Source: Paenirhizobium cremeum (GTDB taxonomy: Bacteria; Pseudomonadota; Alphaproteobacteria; Rhizobiales; Rhizobiaceae). Taken from it: 64,000 nt of DNA. Under the pieces are notes generated by a model, which was not told where the DNA came from, did not search any database, and was given only the letters and a program-made list of their open reading frames with translations. Where the stretch lies: NCBI RefSeq assembly GCF_022884085.1, contig NZ_JAGGCS010000002.1, forward strand, positions 434,001 through 498,000, read 5' to 3'. Position numbers and translations under genes: made by a program. Shown piece by piece: positions 1 to 8,685 of the stretch. Every line of letters starts with the position of its first letter. Within the stretch, counting starts at the first letter, position 1.

Positions 1-32
1 GATGTGTAGAGTAAGCAGCCAACTCCCAAGCA

Positions 33-74
33 GAACCCCGGAAATCAGGCCGATTTCCGGGGTTCTTGTTTTTT
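33..74 (+). terminator. Rho-independent terminator of a gene left of the window
   Basis: A perfect 14-bp stem (33-46 pairing with 52-65) encloses a 5-base loop and is followed on the plus strand by a T-rich run at 66-74. The opposite strand has no T tract, so this should end a plus-strand transcript that begins outside the window. Bases 1-32 show no recognisable gene. Confidence 0.85.
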
Positions 75-117
75 GAATGGGATTTTATCGGAGGCGGGGA
101 CGTGTCTCCGGGACAGG

Positions 118-378
118 TCAGGACCAGAACTGGTCGAGCCAGAGGTTGAGCTTGTCGAAGCCGTGCCGGTTGACAGAGTAGATGCGTTTCGTGCCCTCGG
201 AGGTCACGCAGACCAGGTCGCAGTCGAGCAGCGCCTTCAGGTGCTGGGAAACGGCGGGCCGGCTGATCGGCAGGCCGTTTGCGAGATCGCTGACGGTTTT
301 CGGCGCGCGCCGCAGTTCCTCGAGCAGGTGGCGCCTGTTCGGATCGGCAATCGCGGCAAAGGGGTCCGTGGTCGACAT
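118..378 (-). CDS. ArsR-family winged-helix transcriptional regulator
   Basis: This 86-aa protein is almost entirely one winged helix-turn-helix domain. The recognition-helix segment SRPAVSQHLKAL (around residues 39-50) and the following wing, ending in RIYSVN, are typical of ArsR regulators of the metal-independent type. The ELCVCD metal-binding motif of SmtB/ArsR sensors is absent, so I do not infer metal sensing. It is divergent from the ThiE-like gene, and the shared 240-bp gap holds a short palindrome that could be its operator. The inducer is unknown. Confidence 0.85.
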   Translation of the reverse strand: MSTTDPFAAIADPNRRHLLEELRRAPKTVSDLANGLPISRPAVSQHLKALLDCDLVCVTSEGTKRIYSVNRHGFDKLNLWLDQFWS

Positions 379-498
379 GCCCGGCAGGTTACGTCAATCG
401 GCCGTGCGCGGCAAGTAAACCAATGGGCTGCAACCTGCGGTCATGGGTCGCGGAGGGCGGCGGGAAAAGGGACCAATACCGGGGAGGACGTTAAACAC

Positions 499-511
499 GA
501 TACCCGGTATC
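499..511. promoter_or_regulatory. Candidate operator palindrome between divergent ArsR and ThiE-like genes
   Basis: GATACC-C-GGTATC is a perfect palindrome with 6-bp arms. Its right half also pairs with an upstream ATACCGGG (476-483), giving a second 8-bp inverted repeat with a 19-bp spacer (CCCGGTAT at 503-510). The position between divergent promoters fits autoregulation by the ArsR protein, but this is inference from layout. Confidence 0.35.
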
Positions 512-617
512 CTTTGTTTCTGTTGATCCTTCTGCTAGACCCGTCTATCGGATTTGCTTGAACAAAAACGAGGGAGGGACTGCCAGTGGGGCACGTTCTC
601 CCGGAACGGATCGCTCC

Positions 618-1271
618 ATGACCATGCCCGAAAACCGCTGCCGTCTCGTCCTGATCGCTCCCGATATCGCCGATGGCGAGGAGAAGGCGCGGATCGTCGG
701 CGATGCGCTGAAGGGCGGCGACGTCGCCTCGGTGATCGTGCCGCAATACGGGCTCGACGATGCGGCCTTCCAGCGTCACGCCGAACTGCTCGTTCCCGTG
801 ATCCAGGATGCCGGCGCGGCGGCGCTGATCGCCGACAACAGCCGCGTCGCGGGCCGGGCGAAGGCAGACGGCCTTCACGTTACCGGCAATGTTGAGGCGC
901 TTGCGGAAGCCGTGGAGAAACACGTTCCGAAAATGATCGTCGGCGGCGGCAATGCGATGGACCGCCATCACGCGCTGGAGATCGGCGAGGTGCAGCCCGA
1001 CTATGTGTTCTTCGGCCGTCTCGACGGCGATATCAAGCCGGAGGCGCATTCGAAGAACCTTGCGCTCGGCGAATGGTGGTCGTCGATGATCGAGATACCC
1101 TGCATCGTGATGGGGGGAGCCGATCCGGCTTCGGCCGTTGCCGTAGCGGAGACAGGCGTCGAGTTCGTGGCCTTGCGCGACGCGGTTTTTTCTGATCCGG
1201 CGCAGGCGGCGGCGGTCATTGCCCGGATCAATGCGGAGCTTGACGAAAAAGCGCCACGGTTTGAAGATTGA
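618..1271 (+). CDS. Thiamine phosphate synthase-like (ThiE/TenI superfamily) protein
   Basis: The 217-aa TIM-barrel-type protein resembles ThiE, which joins HMP-pyrophosphate to thiazole phosphate. The central ADNSRVAGRAKADGLHV corresponds to the NDR...ADGVHLG region of ThiE, and the C-terminal IPCIVMGGAD corresponds to the phosphate-binding IPxxAIGGI strand. The match is divergent: the HLGQ motif is HVTGN here, so activity is uncertain. The start is the ATG at 618, preceded by a weak GGAACGGA. A TTG at 558 and an ATG at 624 are in frame alternatives. No other thi gene and no TPP riboswitch are visible nearby. It ends 8 bp before the Sel1 gene, so the two are probably cotranscribed. Confidence 0.75.
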   Translation: MTMPENRCRLVLIAPDIADGEEKARIVGDALKGGDVASVIVPQYGLDDAAFQRHAELLVPVIQDAGAAALIADNSRVAGRAKADGLHVTGNVEALAEAVEKHVPKMIVGGGNAMDRHHALEIGEVQPDYVFFGRLDGDIKPEAHSKNLALGEWWSSMIEIPCIVMGGADPASAVAVAETGVEFVALRDAVFSDPAQAAAVIARINAELDEKAPRFED

Positions 1272-1279
1272 TACGCGAT

Positions 1280-2422
1280 ATGCGCACTCGTCTTCTTCGT
1301 CTTCCTGTCCTTTTCGCCATGCTTGTCGCGGGTTCCGCCGGCCTGCCGGTTGCCGCCGTCGCGCAGCAAGCCGGGGATCAGCCGACGATGAGGCCGCTCA
1401 CGCCGTCCGATGCGGGAGCGCTCGACCGCGGTCCGAGACCGTCGACGGAGGCGGAAACGACCGGGGATAAAAAGGACGGAGCCGCGGAAGACGGGAAGGC
1501 GGAAGCGGAAGACGATCCGCAGGGCATCAACATCTTTGCCCGCATGGGCGCGCCGCTGCCGGATGCTCCGGCGGAAAAGGAATATAAGGGACCGGTCGAC
1601 GAGGCCTATGGCGCCTATCAGCGCGGCCTGTTCACGACTGCCATCGACAAGGCCCTGCCGCGAGCGCAACTCGGCGATCCGGCTGCGCAGACATTGCTGG
1701 CGGAGCTGATGGCGCGCGGTCTCGGCGTCAAGAAGGACACCAAGGGGGCCGCCTTCTGGTACGGTCAGGCGGCGGCCGGCGGCGATCCCGCTGCCATGTT
1801 CAAGTATGCCCTGCTTCTGATGGAGGGCCGGGACGTTCCCCGCGACAAGGCCAAGGCCGACGAATACATGCGCAAGGCCGCCGATGGGGGCAACAGTTCG
1901 GCGCAGTTCAACTGGGCCCAGCTTCTCGTTGCCGACAATCCCGGCGTGCGGGGGCTGACGCTTGCCCTGCCCTATTACGAGAAGTCGGCCGAACAGGGCG
2001 TCGCCGACGCCCAATATGCGGTTGCGCAGATCTACAGCGTGATGAAGGACCTGCCGGAAGAAAAGAAGAGCAAGGCGCGCGAATGGCTTGCCCGCGCGGC
2101 GCGGGCCGGCTTCGACACGGCTCAGCTCGACATGGGCATCTGGCTGGTCAACGGCGTCGGCGGGCCACGCGATTACGAGAAGGGTTTCCGCTGGCTGTCG
2201 ATTGCGGCGAAACGCGGCAATGCGGTGGCGCAGAACCGGCTATCGCATCTCTACATCAACGCGCTCGGCACGAAACCGGACCCGATCGAGGCCGCAAAGT
2301 GGTATGTTCTTTCCAGGCGCGCCGGACTGAAGGACCCCGCGCTCGAGGACTTCTATCTGGGCCTGACCGATGAGGAGCAGAAGAAGGCCATCGACGCGGC
2401 GAACAAATTCCGCCGGGGATAA
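1280..2422 (+). CDS. Exported Sel1-like repeat (TPR-type) protein
   Basis: The 380-aa protein starts with a Sec signal peptide (basic MRTRLLR, hydrophobic core, likely cleavage near residue 27 after AVA). A low-complexity acidic/proline stretch to about residue 90 follows, then roughly six Sel1 repeats (A..LG..Y..G.GV..D..KA..W...AA..G type) to about residue 350. Sel1 proteins act as helical scaffolds. In rhizobia some, such as ExoR, are periplasmic regulators, but this is a different protein and its partner is unknown. The start is set at the ATG closest to the signal peptide. Confidence 0.85.
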   Translation: MRTRLLRLPVLFAMLVAGSAGLPVAAVAQQAGDQPTMRPLTPSDAGALDRGPRPSTEAETTGDKKDGAAEDGKAEAEDDPQGINIFARMGAPLPDAPAEKEYKGPVDEAYGAYQRGLFTTAIDKALPRAQLGDPAAQTLLAELMARGLGVKKDTKGAAFWYGQAAAGGDPAAMFKYALLLMEGRDVPRDKAKADEYMRKAADGGNSSAQFNWAQLLVADNPGVRGLTLALPYYEKSAEQGVADAQYAVAQIYSVMKDLPEEKKSKAREWLARAARAGFDTAQLDMGIWLVNGVGGPRDYEKGFRWLSIAAKRGNAVAQNRLSHLYINALGTKPDPIEAAKWYVLSRRAGLKDPALEDFYLGLTDEEQKKAIDAANKFRRG

Positions 2423-2451
2423 TCGCTCTCCAAGGGGCGGGGGAGGCAGAG

Positions 2452-3735
2452 GTGGACAATGTCGAGCTCTTCGAGCGGCTGGGGCTGGCGATCGCCATCG
2501 GGGCCGCCGTCGGTGTCGAGCGGCACTGGCGGGAGCGCGACGAACCGGAAGGCGCCCGGACGGCGGGCATCCGCACCTTCACAATGATCGGCATGGCCGG
2601 TGGCGTCGCCGGTCTTCTGGAACGCAGCCTCGGCGGCGGCGCCTCCTATCCGGGTGCGGTCATTGTCGGTTTCCTGGTGGTGATTGCCATCGTCATGGCG
2701 ATCTTCGAGCTGCGCGAGGCAATCGCCCAGCAGTCCTATAGCGTAACCTCGGTCATCGTTGCCATCCTGACCTATGGCCTCGGGGCGCTTGCGGTCACGG
2801 GCGACATGGTGCTGGCATCCGCCGGCGGCGCCGCGCTTGCAGCGCTCCTTGCGGGGCGTGAATTCCTGCATGGCGCGATCCGGCAGATGCGGTGGGTCGA
2901 ACTGCGCTCCGCGATCATCCTGCTGACGATGACCTTCGTGCTTTTGCCGGTCATTCCTTCCGATCCTGTCGGGCCCTATGGCGGTGTCGTGCCTCGCAGC
3001 CTCGTGCTGCTGGCAATTACGCTCGCCTCGATCTCCTTCGTCGGCTACATCGCTGTCCGCACACTCGGCGCCTCGCGCGGCGATCTCGTCGGCGGCGCAA
3101 TCGGCGGCCTCGTTTCCTCGACCGGTACCACTGTCGAATTCGCAAGACGGAGCCGGAAGGTCGCCGGGCACGACGGCACGGGCGTCGCATCGCTGGCGGC
3201 GGGCGCGGTTGCCGCGGGCGCAGTCTCGCTTTTGCGGACGGTCTTCCTGATCGGCGCTCTCGCATCCTCCGTCCTGCCCCAACTTCTGGTTCCGCTCGGG
3301 CTTTCGACCGCCGTGATGAGCGTCTACGCCCTCCTGCTTGCCCGCCGGCAACAAGGCGCCTCGGGCGAGCGGTCGCTCGGCAATCCTTTCGAATTGACGG
3401 CAGTCGCTAAAATGGCGGCGCTGCTGACGGCGGTTGCGTTTCTGGCCCGGGCGGCGACCGCCCATTTCGGCAATGCCGGTCTTCTTGCCGCCTCGGCCAT
3501 TTCAGCCCTTGCCGATGTGGATGCCGTCGCGGTGACGGTCGCGGGCATGCTTCCGTCTCTCGATATGGCGCTGGCGGCGCGTGCGATCGGTATCGCCGTG
3601 GTGACCAACATGGTCGCCAAGGCAGCCTATGCCTTCGCCTTCGGTCAGCGCGGCTTCGCCGTTCACGTCTTCCTCGCCACGCTCCTCGCCGTCGGCGCCG
3701 GTCTTGCCGCCGAGCGACTGCAGGCGGTGGTCTGA
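2452..3735 (+). CDS. MgtC/SapB plus DUF4010 multi-pass membrane protein
   Basis: This 427-aa, GTG-initiated membrane protein has a strong GGGGGAGG about 8 bases upstream of the start. Residues 1-140 match the MgtC/SapB fold (short N-terminal helix then GxxVGxERHWRER, a conserved segment of that family). The remainder, with about eight further hydrophobic segments, matches DUF4010. The family lies in the inner membrane and is sometimes linked to Mg2+ or acid tolerance, but no substrate is established. It sits 29 bp after the Sel1 gene on the same strand. Confidence 0.85.
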   Translation: MDNVELFERLGLAIAIGAAVGVERHWRERDEPEGARTAGIRTFTMIGMAGGVAGLLERSLGGGASYPGAVIVGFLVVIAIVMAIFELREAIAQQSYSVTSVIVAILTYGLGALAVTGDMVLASAGGAALAALLAGREFLHGAIRQMRWVELRSAIILLTMTFVLLPVIPSDPVGPYGGVVPRSLVLLAITLASISFVGYIAVRTLGASRGDLVGGAIGGLVSSTGTTVEFARRSRKVAGHDGTGVASLAAGAVAAGAVSLLRTVFLIGALASSVLPQLLVPLGLSTAVMSVYALLLARRQQGASGERSLGNPFELTAVAKMAALLTAVAFLARAATAHFGNAGLLAASAISALADVDAVAVTVAGMLPSLDMALAARAIGIAVVTNMVAKAAYAFAFGQRGFAVHVFLATLLAVGAGLAAERLQAVV

Positions 3736-3879
3736 AGCGCTTCTTCCGGCGCTTTGGCCCAAGCCCCTTGAATTTTGGCCGCAATTGTGGTCTTGAACCG
3801 CCCCAACTGCCGCCGCGAGCAATCGCGCGCTCCTGCCGCCGTCATCCGGCGCCACGCCGCTTTTCAAGGATATCGATCA

Positions 3880-4680
3880 ATGGCCCGTTCAGCTCTTCTC
3901 AATGTCATGGTTCAGGCTGCCCTCAAGGCAGGCAAATCCCTGGCGCGCGACTTCGGCGAGGTGCAGAACCTGCAGGTTTCCGTGAAGGGGCCGGGCGATT
4001 TCGTTTCGCAGGCCGACCTGAAGGCCGAAAAGCTCGTGCGCGACGAATTGATGAAGGCTCGCCCAACCTACGGCTTCCTCGGCGAGGAGAGCGAGGAGAT
4101 CAAGGGAACCGATGGCGCGCATCGCTGGATCGTCGATCCGCTCGACGGCACCACCAACTTCCTGCACGGCATTCCGCAGTTCGCCGTCTCTATCGCGCTC
4201 GAGCGCAATGACGAACTCGTCGCCGGTGTCATTTTCAATCCCGCGACCGACGAACTCTACACCGCCGAAAAGGGCGGCGGAGCCTTCCTCAACGACCGCC
4301 GCATCCGTGTGGCTGCGCGCAAGGTTCTGTCCGACAGCGTCATCGGCTGCGGCATTCCGCATCTCGGCCGCGGCGCGCACGGCAAGTTCCTCGTCGAACT
4401 GCGCCATGTCATGGGTGAGGCGGCAGGCGTTCGCCGCATGGGCGCTGCCGCGCTCGACCTTGCCTATGTCGCTGCCGGCCGGCTCGACGGTTTCTGGGAA
4501 GCCGGACTTTCTCCCTGGGACATGGCGGCCGGCCTGCTGATGATCCGCGAAGCCGGCGGTTTCGTCAGCGACATGCATGGCGGCACGGAAATGTTCCACA
4601 CCGGTACCGTGGTGGCCGGCAACGAATATATCCGCAAGGAACTGATCGAGGTTCTCGGCCGTCCGGTGCCGAAGAACTGA
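3880..4680 (+). CDS. suhB: Inositol-1-monophosphatase family phosphatase
   Basis: The 266-aa protein carries the three signature sites of the Mg2+-dependent, Li+-sensitive phosphatase family: GEESEE (about residue 68), DPLDGTTNF (about 86-94) and WDMAAG (about 213). The enzyme hydrolyses myo-inositol-1-phosphate and related phosphomonoesters. E. coli SuhB also modulates rRNA antitermination, which cannot be assumed here. The ATG at 3880 follows AAGGA at a 9-base spacing, so the longer upstream reading frame is not needed. It is flanked by membrane-protein genes with no obvious pathway link. Confidence 0.93.
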   Translation: MARSALLNVMVQAALKAGKSLARDFGEVQNLQVSVKGPGDFVSQADLKAEKLVRDELMKARPTYGFLGEESEEIKGTDGAHRWIVDPLDGTTNFLHGIPQFAVSIALERNDELVAGVIFNPATDELYTAEKGGGAFLNDRRIRVAARKVLSDSVIGCGIPHLGRGAHGKFLVELRHVMGEAAGVRRMGAAALDLAYVAAGRLDGFWEAGLSPWDMAAGLLMIREAGGFVSDMHGGTEMFHTGTVVAGNEYIRKELIEVLGRPVPKN

Positions 4681-4767
4681 TCTGTGCCTTCGCCGTCCAC
4701 GCGGCTTCAATTCGTCTCAATCTTCCGCTAGCTTCGCGTTGCGAGATTCCCGGAGGCTGAGGAAGAC

Positions 4768-5808
4768 ATGGCGAAAGTGAAGCTGGCGGACCTGGAAGCG
4801 GCCGAAACCGGGGCAGGGGACGACGGCCACAAGCTGTCCAGCCCGATGCCATTCTTCACCACCATGGTGATTTTCCTCATCATCGTCGGTTTCATCACCG
4901 CCATTCTCTACCGGCAGGCCCATGCCGCCTTCGTCACCAATCCGGGCCTGAACAGCCTTATTCTCGGCGTTCTGGCGATCGGCATCATCCTCGTCTTCAA
5001 TCATGTCCTCGCGCTCAGGCCGGAGGTGCGCTGGTTCAACTCGTTCCGCGCCGCAGGCGGGATCGAGAAGGCCGGACGCGAGCCGAGGCTGCTTGCGCCG
5101 ATGCGCGCCCTGATCGGTCGTCGCCGCTCGGTGGCGATCTCGACGACGGCGTTGCGGTCGATTCTCGATTCGATCGCAACCCGCCTCGACGAGTCGCGCG
5201 ATACCTCCCGTTACCTGATCGGGCTCCTCGTCTTCCTCGGCCTGCTCGGCACCTTCTGGGGCCTGCTCGGCACCATCGGTTCGATCAGTTCCGTGATCCA
5301 GTCGCTCGATCCTGCAGGTTCCGGCGATAGCAACGACGTTCTTCAGGCGTTGAAGAGCGGCCTTACCGCCCCGCTGGCCGGCATGGGCACCGCGTTCTCG
5401 TCGTCGCTGCTCGGTCTTTCCGGCTCGCTCATTCTCGGCTTTCTCGATCTGCAGGCCGGGCGCGCGCAGAACCGCTTCTATACGGAGCTGGAAAACTGGC
5501 TTTCCTCGGTGACCGATGTCGATTCCGATATGGTCACCCCCTTCGAAAACGGCGGCGTGCCGCAGTCCGAGGAACTGGCGCGGCTGATCGATCAGCTCGC
5601 TAGGATCGCCGACCGGGAGGGTGTCGTCGAGAGTGACAAGTCGCTTTCCGCGATTGCCGGTCTGGCCGAGGGCATACAGGGCCTCGTCAAGAACATGCGC
5701 AACGAGCAGCAGATGCTGCGCGACTGGATCGAGGCGCAGCAGGATGAGGCGCGGGCCATGCGCAAGACCCTCGACAAATTGAACGAGAAGATCGGCGGGG
5801 GCAAGTAA
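4768..5808 (+). CDS. MotA/TolQ/ExbB-like proton-channel protein, non-flagellar
   Basis: The 346-aa inner-membrane protein has four predicted membrane segments (around residues 30-47, 61-82, 150-170 and 200-228). The MotA/TolQ/ExbB signature region, LLGTFWGLLGTIGS then GLTAPLAGMGTAFSSSLLG, covers about residues 159-217. The C-terminal 100 residues are cytoplasmic and helical. It overlaps no flagellar genes, and its partner gene follows after a single base. By analogy with MotA, about five copies should surround a dimer of the next protein and use proton flow to drive movement. What it drives is unknown. Confidence 0.85.
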   Translation: MAKVKLADLEAAETGAGDDGHKLSSPMPFFTTMVIFLIIVGFITAILYRQAHAAFVTNPGLNSLILGVLAIGIILVFNHVLALRPEVRWFNSFRAAGGIEKAGREPRLLAPMRALIGRRRSVAISTTALRSILDSIATRLDESRDTSRYLIGLLVFLGLLGTFWGLLGTIGSISSVIQSLDPAGSGDSNDVLQALKSGLTAPLAGMGTAFSSSLLGLSGSLILGFLDLQAGRAQNRFYTELENWLSSVTDVDSDMVTPFENGGVPQSEELARLIDQLARIADREGVVESDKSLSAIAGLAEGIQGLVKNMRNEQQMLRDWIEAQQDEARAMRKTLDKLNEKIGGGK

Positions 5809-5809
5809 C

Positions 5810-6841
5810 ATGGCGCTCGCCCGCAACCGCCGCCGCGAACGGGGCGTCGATTACTGGCCGGGCTTCGTCGATGCGCTGTCGACGCTGCTTCTGGCAATCA
5901 TGTTCCTGCTCACGGTTTTCGTGGTTGCGCAGTTCATTCTCAGCCGCGAGATTTCCGGCCGTGACGAAGTGCTCAACCGGCTGAACAGCCAGATCGCGGA
6001 ACTTACCCAGCTGCTTGCGCTCGAGAAGAGCGGCAAGCAGGATCTCGAGGACACGCTTGCTTCGCTGCAATCGTCGCTGTCCGCCTCCGAGAGCGAGCGC
6101 ACCCGGCTGCAGCAATTGCTGGCCAGCGGCGCCGGCGCTTCCGACGTCGCCAACCAGAAGGTTGGCCGGCTTACCCAGGAACTCCTTGAGGAAAAGCAGG
6201 TCAGCGAGCGGGCGATGAGCCAGATCGAACTGCTCAACCAGCAGATCGCAGCCCTCAGGGCGCAGATCGCCGCCGTCGAGGAGGCGCTGCAGGCATCCGA
6301 AGCCAAGGATCAGGCGTCCCAGGCCAAGATCGCCGATCTTGGCCGCCGCCTGAACGTTGCACTCGCCCAGCGGGTTCAGGAACTCAACCGCTATCGCTCC
6401 GACTTCTTCGGCCGGTTGCGCGAGATTCTTTCCGATCGTGAGAACATTCGTATCGTCGGTGACCGTTTCGTCTTCCAGTCGGAAGTTCTTTTTTCCTCGG
6501 GCAGCAATGAACTCAACCCGGAAGGCGAGGTCGAGATGGCGAAGCTCGCGACCGCCCTGCTCGATCTTGCCCGTGAGATTCCGGCGGAGATCAACTGGGT
6601 GCTGCGGGTCGACGGTCATACCGACAATGTGCCGCTGACGGGTGCGGGCCGTTATGCCGACAACTGGGAGCTTTCCGCCGCCCGCGCCATTTCGGTGGTC
6701 AAATACCTGATCTCCAAGGGCGTGCCGTCCAACCGCTTGGTCGCGGCTGGTTTCGGCGAATACCAGCCGATTGCCGAAGGCGACAGTCCCGAGGCGCGTG
6801 CGCAGAATCGCCGTATCGAATTGAAGCTGACCGAGCGCTGA
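5810..6841 (+). CDS. MotB-like OmpA-domain protein with a long periplasmic coiled coil
   Basis: The 343-aa protein has a single N-terminal membrane helix (about 18-42) with an acidic residue at its start (D21 in GFVDALSTL), in the place of the proton-binding Asp of MotB. A predicted coiled coil follows at about 45-190, then an OmpA-like peptidoglycan-binding domain at about 215-340 containing VDGHTDNVPL and the NRRIELKL end motif. It starts one base after the stop of the MotA/ExbB-like gene, so translation is probably coupled. The 140-residue stalk is much longer than in TolR or ExbD. It is not MotB of the flagellum, judging from its context. Confidence 0.85.
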   Translation: MALARNRRRERGVDYWPGFVDALSTLLLAIMFLLTVFVVAQFILSREISGRDEVLNRLNSQIAELTQLLALEKSGKQDLEDTLASLQSSLSASESERTRLQQLLASGAGASDVANQKVGRLTQELLEEKQVSERAMSQIELLNQQIAALRAQIAAVEEALQASEAKDQASQAKIADLGRRLNVALAQRVQELNRYRSDFFGRLREILSDRENIRIVGDRFVFQSEVLFSSGSNELNPEGEVEMAKLATALLDLAREIPAEINWVLRVDGHTDNVPLTGAGRYADNWELSAARAISVVKYLISKGVPSNRLVAAGFGEYQPIAEGDSPEARAQNRRIELKLTER

Positions 6842-7039
6842 GCGCGCCGCCGACGCGATTTGCTTTCATGATGGCGGCCAGGATCGGACGTTGCGGCCCC
6901 TTCCGGTCACTTCCGAAAAATTGAGCAATGCCTGAAGCTCGCATGCCCCGATGGGGTGCCCCTAAAGTTCACAGGTTGTGCAACTCCTTACGTGCCCGTA
7001 AAGGTAAATTCATCGAGGCGATCGGGGAGGATTGCGCGG

Positions 7040-8683
7040 ATGGATTGCGACGTACTGGTGATCGGAGCCGGACTTGCCGGTCTTGTGGCAGCGGCGGAGG
7101 CGGCGGATCGCGGTCTCAGGGTTTGCGTGATCGATCAGGAGGGAGAGCAGAATCTCGGCGGACAGGCCTTCTGGTCGCTGGGCGGGCTTTTTTTCATCGA
7201 CAGTCCCGAGCAGCGTCGCATGGGTATTCGCGACACTATCGACCTAGCGCGGCAGGACTGGCTGGGCTCGGCCGGTTTTGACCGTCCGGAGGATTATTGG
7301 CCGCGCCAATGGGCGGATGCCTATCTGGACTTTGCCGCCGGGGAGAAGCGCGCCTGGCTGCATCAGCAGGGCATGCGCTGGTTTCCGGTGGTCGGCTGGG
7401 CTGAACGTGGAGGATCGCGCGCGGATGGACACGGAAACTCGGTTCCTCGCTTTCACATCACCTGGGGAACCGGTCCGGCGGTTCTGGCGCCGTTTATTCG
7501 CCGCGTGCGGGAGGCCGAGGGAAAGGGGCTCCTGTTCTTTCGCTTCCGCCATCAGGTGGATCAGCTTGTCGTCACCAACGGCGTGGTTGCCGGCGCGCGC
7601 GGCACCGTGCTCGCCGCGGACGGAGCGCCGCGTGGGGCTGCGACCTCGCGCTTTCCGGAGAGCGAATTCGAGATTGCCGCGGGAGCGGTCATCGTCGCTT
7701 CCGGCGGTATTGGCGGCAACCACGATCTGGTGCGCAAGAATTGGCCGGTCGCGCGCCTTGGCCCTGCACCGAAATCCATGGTGGCGGGTGTCCCGCAATA
7801 TGTCGATGGCCGGATGATCGCGATTGCGCAAGCTGTGGGCGGCGAGGTCATCAACGGCGACCGGATGTGGCATTACACCGAAGGACTGCGCAACTTCGAC
7901 CCGATCTGGCCGAACCACGGCATCCGCATCCTACCGGGTCCCTCGTCCTTCTGGTGCGATGCCGATGGCAATCGGTTCGATGCGCCAGCGCTGCCCGGCT
8001 TCGATACGCTGGCGACGCTGAAGGCGATCCGGGCGCGAGGGGACGATTACAGCTGGTTCATCCTCAACAAGGCGATCATCAAGCGTGAATTCGCGCTTTC
8101 CGGGTCCGAGCAGAATCCGGACCTGACGGGCAAGAATATCCGGCTCCTGCTCAAGCGTCTCGGTCGCAACCCGCCCGGACCGGTCCAGGCCTTCATGGAC
8201 AAGGGCGAGGATTTCGTCGTGCGCGATACGCTTGAGGATCTGGTGGCCGGGATGAACGAACTCAGCGGCGAACATCGCCTCGGCATTCATCACATCCGGG
8301 CGCAGATCGAGGCGCGCGACAGACAGATCGACAACGGGTTTGGCAAGGACGCGCAGGTGACGGCCATCCGCGGCGCCCGCCGCTTCCTGGGCGATCGGCT
8401 TATGCGGACCGCGAAGCCGCATCGCCTGCTCGATCCCGATGCCGGACCGCTGATCGGCGTGCGCCTTCACATTCTGACGCGCAAGACACTGGGCGGGCTG
8501 CACACCGATCTTTCAGCGCGTGTTCTGGACAAGACCAACAGGCCGGTGCCAGGGCTCTTTGCAGCTGGCGAGGTCGCCGGTTTCGGCGGTGGCGGCGTGC
8601 ATGGCTACAGCGCGCTGGAAGGCACGTTCCTCGGAGGCTGCCTGTTTTCCGGACGGATCGCCGGCCGCTCGGCCGGCGCGTAG
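7040..8683 (+). CDS. FAD-binding dehydrogenase (fumarate reductase/KstD-like flavoprotein)
   Basis: The 547-aa protein opens with a dinucleotide-binding fold (VLVIGAGLAGLVAA at about residues 5-18, then VIDQE). It closes with the second FAD contact GLFAAGEVAGFGGGG followed by GYSALEGTFLGG, an arrangement shared by fumarate reductase-type and 3-ketosteroid dehydrogenase flavoproteins. No signal peptide or haem motif is present, so it should be cytosolic. The substrate is not predictable from sequence. GGGGAGG lies 9 bases before the ATG at 7040. The 198 bp before it show nothing recognisable. Confidence 0.8.
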   Translation: MDCDVLVIGAGLAGLVAAAEAADRGLRVCVIDQEGEQNLGGQAFWSLGGLFFIDSPEQRRMGIRDTIDLARQDWLGSAGFDRPEDYWPRQWADAYLDFAAGEKRAWLHQQGMRWFPVVGWAERGGSRADGHGNSVPRFHITWGTGPAVLAPFIRRVREAEGKGLLFFRFRHQVDQLVVTNGVVAGARGTVLAADGAPRGAATSRFPESEFEIAAGAVIVASGGIGGNHDLVRKNWPVARLGPAPKSMVAGVPQYVDGRMIAIAQAVGGEVINGDRMWHYTEGLRNFDPIWPNHGIRILPGPSSFWCDADGNRFDAPALPGFDTLATLKAIRARGDDYSWFILNKAIIKREFALSGSEQNPDLTGKNIRLLLKRLGRNPPGPVQAFMDKGEDFVVRDTLEDLVAGMNELSGEHRLGIHHIRAQIEARDRQIDNGFGKDAQVTAIRGARRFLGDRLMRTAKPHRLLDPDAGPLIGVRLHILTRKTLGGLHTDLSARVLDKTNRPVPGLFAAGEVAGFGGGGVHGYSALEGTFLGGCLFSGRIAGRSAGA

Positions 8684-8685
8684 TG

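Noticed and set aside
379..617. TPP riboswitch upstream of the ThiE-like gene
   Set aside because: I looked for the conserved CUGAGA and ACCUGAUC-type elements of the THI box and found none in the 240-bp leader.
4768..6841. Zorya phage-defence system (ZorA/ZorB)
   Set aside because: The two proteins share the MotA-like plus OmpA-like plan, but ZorA has a long cytoplasmic tail that is missing here and no zorC, zorD or zorE gene lies nearby. Both flanks are ordinary metabolic genes.
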